This document shows positions 1-10,383 of a DNA stretch of 64,000 bases, piece by piece. The position numbers were made by a program, and so were the translations under genes. Position 1 is the stretch's first letter, and each line of letters begins with the position of its first letter. The notes beneath the pieces were generated by a model. It did not search any database and was not told the origin of the DNA. It was given only the letters and a program-made list of their open reading frames with translations. The stretch comes from Eudorina sp. 2006-703-Eu-15. Lineage: Eukaryota > Chlorophyta > Chlorophyceae > Chlamydomonadales > Volvocaceae. The stretch covers positions 356,388 through 420,387 of the forward strand of contig BDSI01000045.1 of the NCBI GenBank assembly GCA_003117195.1, given 5' to 3'.

Positions 1-223
1 TGGTTTTCCTTGATGATGTGATGATATGGCATGCATGCACAGAGCGAAATCCGTCCGTTATTTGAATCCACTGTGCACGACAATCGGATCTAGAAAAGAA
101 ATGCTATGCGGACACCATGACTATGTTATTCCCATACATTCATTCCGTATTTTGTTTCGGCCATACCTGTGCTTTGACCGTCCTTGCATTGCGCGCTGCA
201 ACTTTGTCTTTGACCTGTCGAGC
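1..223. other. Upstream flank of the methyltransferase gene
   Basis: Moderately AT-rich sequence with no convincing exon. It lies before the first ATG of the methyltransferase model at 224 and probably holds its promoter and 5' UTR. No clear TATA element is seen. A 114-codon frame crosses it but has no protein-like composition. Confidence 0.4.
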
Positions 224-2941
224 ATGGCTGCAATTGTCCGAGACCGAGGGGGCCCAAAGGTTGATGCCTTGTATGGATTAATGCAGTCATATGAGGTAAA
301 TTCACAGTTAGGCTGGAATCGTGGTCCCGCCTCTTGGCAACAAATTTCCTGTTTGGACCGTTCAGAATAAACTCGGCGGTGGAGAGGGTATCGAGGGCCT
401 TTACGGCAGCATTACCCAGGCGAGCATGCAGAAGGTTTTGGACTGCCTAAAGCACAACTCAGGACTGGACAGCAGGAGCGTGTTCATCGATATTGGCGCT
501 GGGCTTGGCAGGTACCTGGTGCATGACCACATTATATTGGAGCCCTTGTATCGTTAACAGTCAACCTGGTTTGTGCAGGCCTTTATTGCACGCGCTGGTC
601 TCAGTCGGCGTGGCGTCTGCTTGGGGTGTCGAGCTGGACCGCGTTAAGTGCGACAAGGCAGCGGTTTTCTGCGAGAGCGTCGTCCAGAACCTCATCACGC
701 AAGGTGATTATTTGGGGGACTTCTTTCATGGCACTTTCTGGTTGACTTCGACTTGCTTACGAACTGTCCGACTGACTGTACAACAGAGATTCTGGCGTCG
801 ACAATACCCGTGCCTGCGGTCATCTGCTCACCTGTTGAGGAGGTGAGCTTGTCCATCGTACCACAGAATGCGTCCGAAAGCTTTCTTGCCGTAAGAACGG
901 AGGTTGCCGTCTTAGCGCGGATGAACATGGGTCATGTCCTTCAAGATCTATCCGTGTGGAGCAAACAGAGCTTATGGGAGACCTGGGGGTCGCCAGGTCA
1001 ATTCTCACGGCGATGAACCACCACGCTAACATTTGGGATCCTGGGGGTAGGGCTTTTAGGGTCTCACTCCATGACAAGGGGCAGGTGCTAAAACCGTAAC
1101 CACCTCTGCTGCAATGTTTCAGGTTTCGTCACTCGACCCGGCAACGCACGCATATTCCTTCTGGGAGGGAGTTCCGCCATCTGGCAAAATGGCGTTCGGG
1201 GAGCTGTTCTCGACGTCCAGGACCCTGAGGGTATGTGGTGTGCGCGCCGATGTGAGCTCTAGCAACGACATTGTCTATCGACACAACCGTTCCATAACCG
1301 GTACTGCGCCAACGTACGAGGTGGTCAGCTCACATCGGACGTGCAAAACCCATATTCGCGTATGCGCTTGTCGTTATCTGGCGCAGGCCGTCGCCGTGGT
1401 GCAGCGCGCCATTCGCGGCGAGGAACCAGCAGCCATGATGCGCGACTACGGTTTTGGGCCCGTCCTCCTCATCGCCAGCTTCCCGGTCAAGATGTCAGGT
1501 GAGCCGTTGGGTTCCAATGCCGTGTCGGCGATTGAGCGAAGTTCAGCCCAGATTTCGGTAGCTTGAGCCCCGTTGCGACTACATTTCGCCATGGAAGCTT
1601 CGGAACGTGCGGATGCAATGGAGATAGACACGCACGGCTGAAAGTCTGGGCACCATGCTTCGCCGGACTTTTAACAGGAGGCCATAGACATGTGAATTAC
1701 CCAGTTTCCTCATCTCCAGAGGACGAAGTCCAGGCGTCTTGTGCTATGCTTACGCGCTGCACTGTACGGGTGCACAGGCAGCGGGCGCTCGTTCACGGCC
1801 TACGTATTCACCAAGATCGCGCCGCTGGCCGCCAGCTTCCTGGCTAATGCAGCTGGAGGCGCACCAGCCGCGGCTGCGTTGCCACCGCCTGCGGTTGAGT
1901 CGCTGAGCCAAAAGCCGCGCCTGCGGCAGGGCAAGCTGCAGGTCACGCCTTCTGCCGCTTGTGTGGATGGGCGTGCGACGGGCGCGGCCGAGAAGGTGAG
2001 CTACTTGTCATGGTTTCCTTTGTCTATTGGCGTGCGGCCTGATATCATTTTCTTTGAATGTGTTTTACGCTGTCTGTACTGCGACGCTGTGCCCCGTTGC
2101 GATCCGCGCTATCGCGTCCTTCTTGAAGGTGCCCGCCGAGCAACAGGCGTCGCCATCGAAGACGCGCAAACCAGGTGTGTACGGTGAATTCATGATGCAC
2201 AATGCGATTGATATTCGCTGCTGAAGGTGGACAGGCAGGAATTAAAAACAAACAGCCCAGACACAGGCAGGGGTGATGCCGGACTTGGTGCCTGTTGGTG
2301 CCTAGTGAAACTGATCGCCGTTCATCGGGTGACGTCGCATTGAGTCTGGTTCGACCACGCAAACAGTAAGTCTCTCTTACCTGGATCGAATTATTACCTC
2401 CTGCAACACGATGCAGAGGATCCGTCTGATGCCGGATCTCCGCCCAAGAAGCCCTGCCCTGGCGCCGCCGCTGGGACAGGGCCAACCGATGGGCCCATCC
2501 CCGCCCCGCGGCCTACCGGGGCCGGGCGCGCGAAGGCGGTGCAGCAGCTGCTGTTGACCAGTTTGCCAGAGTATGGTCGGCGCACAAAGCAGGTCAGTTA
2601 TGAGTTACGTACGATACCAGCTTAAGTGCTTTTGCATTGACTGTACCTCAGACCGGTGTCTATGCAACTGGGCCTACGGTGCTTATGTGTGCTTGGTGTT
2701 TAGCGCATGTGTCCCGTATCGCCCCGCGCTGTTTCCCGCCGCACTCCAGAGCACGGTAGCTGCTGGGAAACCGGTCGGTGCCAAAGGCGCATCCAAGATG
2801 GCGGCTGGCGTGGCGTCCAAGGACGGCGAGGCGGCCGAAAAGGCGCCGGCAGTGGCCACGCGCTCGAGTCGGCGCCTCGCGGCCAAAGCCCAAGCAGCAG
2901 CTGCTGCGGCAGTGGCGTCTCAGCCTGTCGAGGGGTGTTGA
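224..2941 (+). CDS. DOT1-like SAM-dependent methyltransferase
   Basis: Ten exons give a continuous 416-residue frame: 224-295, 366-511, 579-703, 787-842, 1123-1230, 1387-1498, 1778-1995, 2129-2174, 2417-2592, 2750-2941. Every junction is GT-AG and in phase. Residues 36-50 read LYGSITQASMQKVLD, followed by SAM motif I DIGAGLGRP (66-74) and an acidic residue in GVELD (89-93). SLDPATHAYSFWEG (136-149) fits the catalytic core of DOT1-type histone lysine methyltransferases and their algal/protist relatives. SGSGRSFTAYVF closes the fold across the 1498/1778 junction. The last ~130 residues are Ala/Lys/Pro-rich and basic (KTRKP, RRLAAKAQ), suited to nuclear localisation or nucleosome contact. Known: the family methylates lysine using SAM; DOT1 acts on H3K79. 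Inferred: this substrate, since the histone-binding elements of DOT1L are not recognisable. The ATG at 224 was chosen because exon 1 ends in frame at a GTAAAT donor. The chain is short compared with animal DOT1L but normal for protist forms. Confidence 0.75.
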
Positions 2942-3991
2942 GTAGCACCCTTCTTGTCTCGCTCAGCGTGCTTATTGACTGATACTACTCCTCGCAAGTA
3001 GTGCCTACACGCGCATTTTCACATGTGTTACACTTCATCTCGAGCTGGAGCGTTTCGTTTTGACTGACCGTTGAGCTTTAACGAATGAAATTCGGCGTGG
3101 ATCCAACACGGCATTGGTCCCGCCGGTGTATGTTCAGTGCGGGCGTCAGCACGCGCGCCAGGACTGACTGCGCGCGATACGTGACTGGCCAGGTGGCGGA
3201 TATCAATCCCTCATGCTGTTTTGGGCTATAGCCTCCGGCACGAAGCGCCGTCGGGAGAATCGGACTGTGGTGTTGCAAGGGCATGTAGACATGCACGAAC
3301 AACCTTGGTCGGTGGCTCTGGGCCGCGGAACCACGCTCGTCCCTGGCCCATATTGTTTGGGACGGCCTTCATAGCTGCCAGTGTGTCCTGTGTTACCTGA
3401 TAGACAATGTACCTGGTGTACGTATGACCTGATTGGGACTGAACGCATCATTTTTCATTCGGCCGACGGGCGATCATTCCTCGCCCTGTGAAGGTTTGAT
3501 GACTGCTTTGTACATATGTACCGTCGCTGTGCTGCAGCACGGTTTCCAGGCCGTTGCGTGTGGCTTGCTGCTGGTTGACGACGATCGAACTGCTTGCTGC
3601 GAAGCAGTAGGAGCAGCCTGAACTCGATCTGTTGGCCGCCGTGGAAGATGAGCGGGCTTGTACGGCGGCCCGCGTAGCTGTAGTCCACATTCTTGAGTTT
3701 TGTGAGTGGTCTGGAGTTAAGGAGGGGGTGCATTGCAATGGAGCCAGCTGCTCATATGCCGGATTTGTTGTAGCCATCAATGGGGTGCTCATAGGGAACT
3801 TCTTTACGCACGGTGTCCTGAAGCGGCAGTTCCGCTTGCCTTAGAATCGCCACTCTTTCTGGCTTTCGTTTTCAATGTGCGCCTGTGAAGTAACGGAAAC
3901 GTTTCCTGCGTCATCATGTCCAAGCCTCCTTTCCGCGATAGCAGCAGCCATGGAGACGCAACCAGGCTGCTGAACGTTAAACGGAAAGGTC

Positions 3992-3996
3992 TGTAA
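3992..3996 (+). terminator. TGTAA poly(A) signal, methyltransferase gene
   Basis: TGTAA is the usual volvocine polyadenylation signal. It is the first convincing one downstream of the stop at 2941, implying a 3' UTR of about 1 kb, which is common in these algae. Confidence 0.4.
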
Positions 3997-4103
3997 CTCA
4001 CTGCCCAACCACGGCGCACAAGGGATCATGAACACGACAACCGCCAGTTACCGCAGCGCCATGTTCCATCTCCGCTTAACCGAGTTCAGCTGCGCGATTT
4101 CGT

Positions 4104-4108
4104 TTACA
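4104..4108 (-). terminator. TGTAA poly(A) signal, zinc-ribbon gene
   Basis: TTACA on the plus strand reads TGTAA on the minus strand, about 590 bp after the predicted stop at 4696-4694. Confidence 0.4.
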
Positions 4109-4693
4109 GCCGCCACCCACATGCGCGCCCCTGAACGTCCTGGCACGACAATCACAAACGCTGCGCTCAGCCTGCCACATCACCGCCCCGATGGAAACCC
4201 TAGGGTCTCCATTGCCCCGCGACCTAGCCGCCGTGCGCATGCCAGCAGGCGAGGCTCCATCTCCGCCTTCGACCTAAGCACTTCGCGCCGGCTCCGCATT
4301 CCACGACCCGCCCCAGTGATCTTCAGCCGACGACGACCCGGCATAACCACTCGAAACCGCTCCTTGTGATACCCAGACAGCGCAACGTGGGCTGCCAACC
4401 GACGTCGCACCCTCCGGACCAGGTTCCAGCCCCACCGCACATCACTGCTGCGCAGCATCCAAAAGGGGATGGCTCCAGGGGTCCCGGCGCCAGCCGTACC
4501 GTCACCGACGACATCAGGTGCCTCCCACGAGTGCGTCCGCTGCCCTTCACGCGCGACTGGTCGCCAGCTCCCACTGCTTCCGCCGGGGGCCACCCTCTCC
4601 CGACGACTCAGGCAGCAGCAGCGGCGTCGCCGCCGCGGCGAGGTCCCTGCGAAGTCCGTGGGAGTGCACCGATTGGGATTCGACCACTTGAGG

Positions 4694-7600
4694 CTAGAGA
4701 TTTCCTTGGTTGATGACATACTGAGCCAGGGCACAGCCGACAAGCGCGCATGTCGCCATCCTGTCCAGGTCCCTGCCGCCATACTCCACTACTACACCCG
4801 CCTACGAAACACCGCGTGGCACTTGCGTCTGTAGCACTTCACCCCCTTAGACGTTCCCTCTGAGGCCCCACCCGTTCCGAGCACTTTCGGGTGTGCCCAG
4901 GTTCGTTTTGGGGTTTGGGTTTTTCCTTTTAAACCGCACCCCCACGCCGACCTCCGTACCTGCCATTCCCCGCCTCCCGGTCCACCACGTACTGCTGCAG
5001 GATGTCCAGCCCCTCCGGCACCCGCAGCCGCGCGTCCCGCAGCTCCGGAACCGCCACCAGCAGCTCCAGATCCCGCCGGTACCGTGCCGTACTGCGCGGC
5101 CAGCGCGCAGTGGAGACAACACTTTTCCGGTAAACATTCGGGGAAAGACTAAACACGGTTTCCTGTGTGCAGTTGCGACGGGTAATATAGTGCCGTCGCC
5201 TGCCCATGCACTTGCTGCCCGCTATCCACCTGTAATATCCTTTCCTATCAGTGTCGCCACTGCCCGTTTGGACCCAGCTGAGGTTCCCAGGCGGCTAGGG
5301 CGTTGCTGCGGTGCCCTATCCGGGCTTCCTGCGCACGGAGGCCGTCGTGATCTCATGGGTTCGCCCCCACCCATCCTACACAGCCCCTCCACAATCCCCA
5401 CCTCCCCTCTTACCCAAACTCACACACAAGTACCAAGCGCTAAACAGACAGCACTGCGACAGCTTTCTTCTTTGACCACAGCCTTGCTTTTGCTTCACAC
5501 CACACGTCGGGATTCGGGTGTACAGGTAACGTATACGGGCAACCGTTGGGCACTGACACGCCCACTGCATTGCACGCACTGCCGCCCTGCCCGCCGAATA
5601 ACATACGTACACAAATACACACACGGTTATGGGTGGGCTTCTCATTACACACGCACGCACCTCTCCGGCGCCCGGCCCACCACAGCGTCCACCAGCTCCG
5701 CCTGCTCGCCACCCTCCGCCGCCTCCAGAAGACTGCGCAGCCCGTGCTCACCGTACGGCAGGACCTGGCCGGTACGGCTGGGGTCGCTGCGGGTCGTGGG
5801 GGACCTGCGGGGACGTCCGTACGACGAGGATATGCGAGACATTGTGTGCGCACGGACATTGGTACGACCACGACGATGCGCAGGCGGCAGCAACCACCAC
5901 CACTACCACCATCACCGGGAGAGGTAGGGATGGCGAGAGAGCGTCACGGCACGTAGCCGCCGCAGCGGTCTAGCTGTTGGGTGCGAGGTACCTGGGCATC
6001 TGTAGCCCCTCCCGCAGGGGACGCAGCTGCCGCATGTGGGCACTGGGCAGTTGCCAGCAACGCCTTGCTGTTGCCGCGTGCACCGATTCATCATTGCCCA
6101 ACTCGTCAAGGTGCCTTTCAGGAGAGACAGCGCAGATCGCCTGGTAAGTAAGTGCGGTCAGTGAACACCGGTTGGGGTCGGGGGGATTGCTTCGGTCGGG
6201 TCAACACACATGCGTCTTAAGCGATGGCGGCACCCGGACATGTCCACAGGGCCCAATGGCCCGGGGCGGGCACCCCAATCCCCTCCCACGCCTTCCCCAC
6301 GCCCCCGGCCCCATTCCAACACCCGCGTACCTCGATCCCCCACCAGCTCCCCCCTCCCCACCTCAATACCCACAACGGCGGGTTAGTCTGCTGGACACAA
6401 ATACACACCCACGGTTTCTCATCGAACATACCCACGCTGGGGGGGTTGGGCGGGTACCTGCGCTAACCACACCCACGTTGGGCACCCACGCACCAGAACT
6501 TGTGGAGCTGCACGACGCGGTCGATCCACATCGGCCGTTCCAGCCCGAACAGCCGCTGCGTGTTGGGCATCAGCGAGTAGTGCCAGGCCAGGCCCGCGCA
6601 CTCGGGGCAGGCAACGGTGCCTGCCGGGGGAGGGGGAAGGGGCGAATGGGGTGTGGGTGTTAGTGTGGGTGGAGGCAGGTAGAGGGAGGGAAAAGAAGGC
6701 CGGGGGGGAGGGTTTGACGGAAGTGCCGGGTAGGGCGGGTTCCTTTTCAAACACACAAACACACAAACACACAAACACACAAACACACAAACAGACAAAC
6801 AGACAAACAGATAAACAGACAAACAGACAAACAGACAAACAGACAAACAGACAAACAGACAAACAGACAAACACACAAACACACAAACACACAAACACAC
6901 AAACAAACACGCGCGCAACACATGTGAAGCTGGACACGGACGCCCGCTCGCTGCAATCCAACCCTGGCGCCCGGCGACCAATGGCCGCGTCCAAACCAGG
7001 CAGCGGTGCAAGGCATCGCATGTCGCATGGCTGGTGCCCTGCCGGGTCCGCAACCTGCGCTCCATCCCATCCCCTGCGGCAGCGCTGGCGGTGGCGGGCC
7101 CCCCTTTCCCTCGGCCCCCCCCCTGGGCTTCCCCCGCCGCCCAGCGCTCACCCGCGGTCGCCACGAAGCGGTGCGGCTTGGGCAGGTCCTGCACCGCCGC
7201 CTCCAGGTTCTGCATGATGGCCGCCTCTTGGATGATCTGAGGGAGGGGGAGAGGTGGGGGAGAGGTGGGGGAGAGGTGGGGGAGAGGTGGGGGAGAGGTG
7301 GGGCTTGAAGGGAAACGCTAAACCCCGGAACGATCCCGGGCACACCCAGGAAACACTCAGAATGCCGTACTTACGGGACGACGAAGGAGTATAGGGAGTT
7401 ACAGGAACTTAAATTGATGTAAGAGGAATGGCAACATAAGGGGTGCAGGACCTTGGTAGAGACATGCAACCCGGGCTCACTGCCCGTAGGCGGGGGGCGG
7501 GGGGCCGGGGAAGAGAGAGTGCGGACAGGCGAAGGGGTGGCGGAAGGGCGCGCGGCTGCTCTCCTTGCATGGGCCACCTCCAACGTGAACGCGCGAGGGT

Positions 7601-10324
7601 GTGGATCCGAAGCCTACGCCCCACGAGAGACCCCACCTCACCTCCTGGTCGAATGCGTCCAGAGCCGCCTGCGCCGCCCGGAGGGGGTTGGCGGCGCCGC
7701 CAGCGCCGGTGCCGTTACCGGTGCCGTTACCGGTGCCGTTGCCGCTGCCGCCGTCCCCCCGGTTCGCGAGGTGCACCACCCGCCAGGGGTTCAGCTCGGG
7801 GGGAACGGAGTTGTAGACCTGCGGGTCGAGGGCGGGCGGGGGGAAAGAAAAACAGCCCGGACACACCCGAGGACGGGGGGCTTCAGACCAAGAAAGGGGG
7901 GGCCCGGCAGAGGCGCCTATGACGTGACGACGGAATGAAATCATGACTCGATGACAGGACGGCGACCCTATACTCGGGGTGGGGGCCGACGGCCAAGGGG
8001 GGGGGGCGGCGGGGGACCGCCTACGCGGCGGGAGGTTGGCACCAGGCAGCGCCGGGTCAACCGAGGTACGACAGCGTGGACCGTGTGGGCGATACCGTAT
8101 CTGTGAGGGGGAAGGACACCTGGCGCAGCACAACACAGCACAGCACAGCGCGACCCCCAGTTGCACTTTGAACTGGACCCCCCTGTTTCAAAACCCCCAC
8201 CCAGGCAGGCAGGCCTGCTCGATTGCGCGAGCGGATGTTTGCGATGCTCCAGCGAGCCGTCCGTCCCCCTCCACCCCCCTCGGGTGGACCTCCAACCCCC
8301 TTGGACGCCCTCCCGGCTCTGGACCCCATCACACGATATGCATCGCGCGCTCGTCTCCAGCGCCCCCCCACCCTCCCTCCGCTCCAGCGCCCCCGCCCCT
8401 CCGCTCCAGCGCCCCCGCCCCTCCGCTCCAGCGCCCCCGCCCCTCCGCTCCAGCGCCCCCCCACCCTCCCCTCCGGCACCGAGCCAGGCTCCCCCACCCG
8501 CCCAGGCGCCCCCCCACCTGCGCCATGTTCCAGATGTTCTCGGCCATGCTGGCGGTCGGCTCCACGATCTGCGGGAAGGCGGGTTTCGTGTGTACTTTGG
8601 GTTTGTGCCCACCCAAAAGGGGGGGGCGTCGTATAGCAGGGGTGTCGTATAGCACTTTGGTAGGCAAAGACCAGGGCGGGCTCGACGCGAAAAAGCAGCC
8701 CAGACACACCCAGTCCGGAGTGTGGGGGATGCTGCAACATGCGCTGGGTGCGACAAACAGAGCGCAGAAGCTGTGCGTGTGGGCGTGGCGTGACGTGCGG
8801 CCTCGGGTAGCCCGGGGGGATCGGCGCCGCGGCGGCGGCCGCCATCCCGCTCCTCGCCGTGCAAGCCTTCTTCAGTCCTTGAAACCTTACACCAGTCCCA
8901 CTCCCCCCACACTTCACATACGCACACACACACACACACACACACACACCTCATACACCCGCACACACCCCGAGCACCCGGTTTCCTTGAACACACCTGG
9001 TACTAGGGTCGGGCATTGGGTACACACGTATATCGTACCTCGGATGCGGCCAACTTGGTGTGCGGGCACTACTCTGCCCCCCCCCCGCCCGCACGTCACG
9101 CACACGCACACGCACTCCTGTTCTGCCCGCCCGCCCGCCCGCCCGCCCGCCCGCCTGAGTGACAACCCACACTCACACCCACTCACACCCCCCCCACACA
9201 CCGCACCTGGTACCCGAGCTGCGCGTCCATGTCGTACGGGTGTCCGAAGCGCCGCATGATGGCCGCGAACCGCTTCTTGTCCTTGGCGATGGTGCGGTCG
9301 TCCTCCGCCCACCGACCCGTCACCTGGGGTGTGTGTGTGTGGTGGTGGGGGGGGGGGGGGACGAGCGGGGCCACGAGGAGCGGGGAGGGAGGGGAAGGGG
9401 GGGTTAAAGGAAATGAGTAGACACATTCAAACTGCGCTGCTGCCAGAGCAAACGTCCGGTGGAGAATTATCTGTACCAGGGAGGGATCTCCAGCGATGCG
9501 ACGAGGGGAGGGGGGGTACAGTGAAGTCGGTAGGCGAAGGCAGAGTGCGCACTTGCATGGGGGTCGGGCGGGGTGTCGAATGTGTTGGGTTTGAACGAGG
9601 TGGGTGGCAGGGGGGTGGTAGACGCGATCAGACACCGTAGGGCAGGGCAGGGCAGGGCAGGGCGGAGTGGCAGCGCGGGTGGCCAGCGGGGGCGGGGTTG
9701 AGCACGCTCGGTCTGTCCGGGCACCCGCTGCGCAGCTGGCGAGATCCCGCGATACGTCTCAACGCCCCGGCTTTACTGAACGGCCCCGGCAACCCCCCTA
9801 GGGCCACAAAAGGCCGCCAGTGGCAGGGAGGGGCACTGCCCAAAGGGGAATGCGGCGGAAGCTGAGGGCAGCTGCCGTACAAGGGACAAGAGACGCCTGG
9901 TTGTCTCGATGGGCCGCAGCACTCCAGGACCCCTCGCCCGACGCCACAGCGGTTCTGCTCGATGTCCCCTGCCAGACAGACAGACAGTCAAACAGACAGA
10001 CAGACGGGGCACGATACCCCGTCGCGCCCTTATCCCTCCCAGTAGGGATACCCGCCCGCCCCTTCGCTGCCCCCCTGCGCCCCCTGACATCTTCTTGTGC
10101 CCGCTCCTTATCCTCCTCCTCCCCCTCCTCCTCCTCCTCCCCCTCCTCCTCCTCCCCCGTCGTCTGCCCCACCCACCTCCGGGCCGGGCGGCTCCTCCTC
10201 CACCGGCGCCGTGTCCTCCTCCAGGTTACCCGCGTTAATGATGTCCTCGTACCTGGGCCACACGGCCAACAGCCCGACAGAGGGACAGACGGTCACGACA
10301 ACATACTGACGATCGCACAGACAA

Positions 10325-10383
<59 letters not shown>

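Larger units (their letters stand above)
2942..4693. other. Convergent intergenic region with both 3' UTRs
   Basis: No exon is supported. A TGTAA signal at 3992-3996 on + suits the upstream methyltransferase gene. A TTACA (TGTAA on the minus strand) at 4104-4108 suits the zinc-ribbon gene. The two convergent transcripts would therefore end about 110 bp apart. Open frames here, including a 200-codon one at 4180-4782 (-), are Arg/Pro/Ser-rich and look like chance frames in GC-rich DNA. Confidence 0.5.

Noticed and set aside
4180..4782. 200-codon minus-strand frame
   Set aside because: Arg/Ser/Gly-rich, no domain. It overlaps, in another frame, the better-supported terminal exon of the zinc-ribbon gene and its 3' UTR.
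6419..7343. Several 190-250-codon frames with Val-Cys-Leu or Asn-Arg-Gln-Thr runs
   Set aside because: They are generated by the ACAAACAC/AAACAGAC microsatellite. The real exon here is the short CPECAGLAWHYSLMPNTQRL piece.
7968..9259. Frames of 340-430 codons on both strands
   Set aside because: Products of C-rich minisatellites and CA runs. The only supported exons are two short ones on the minus strand.
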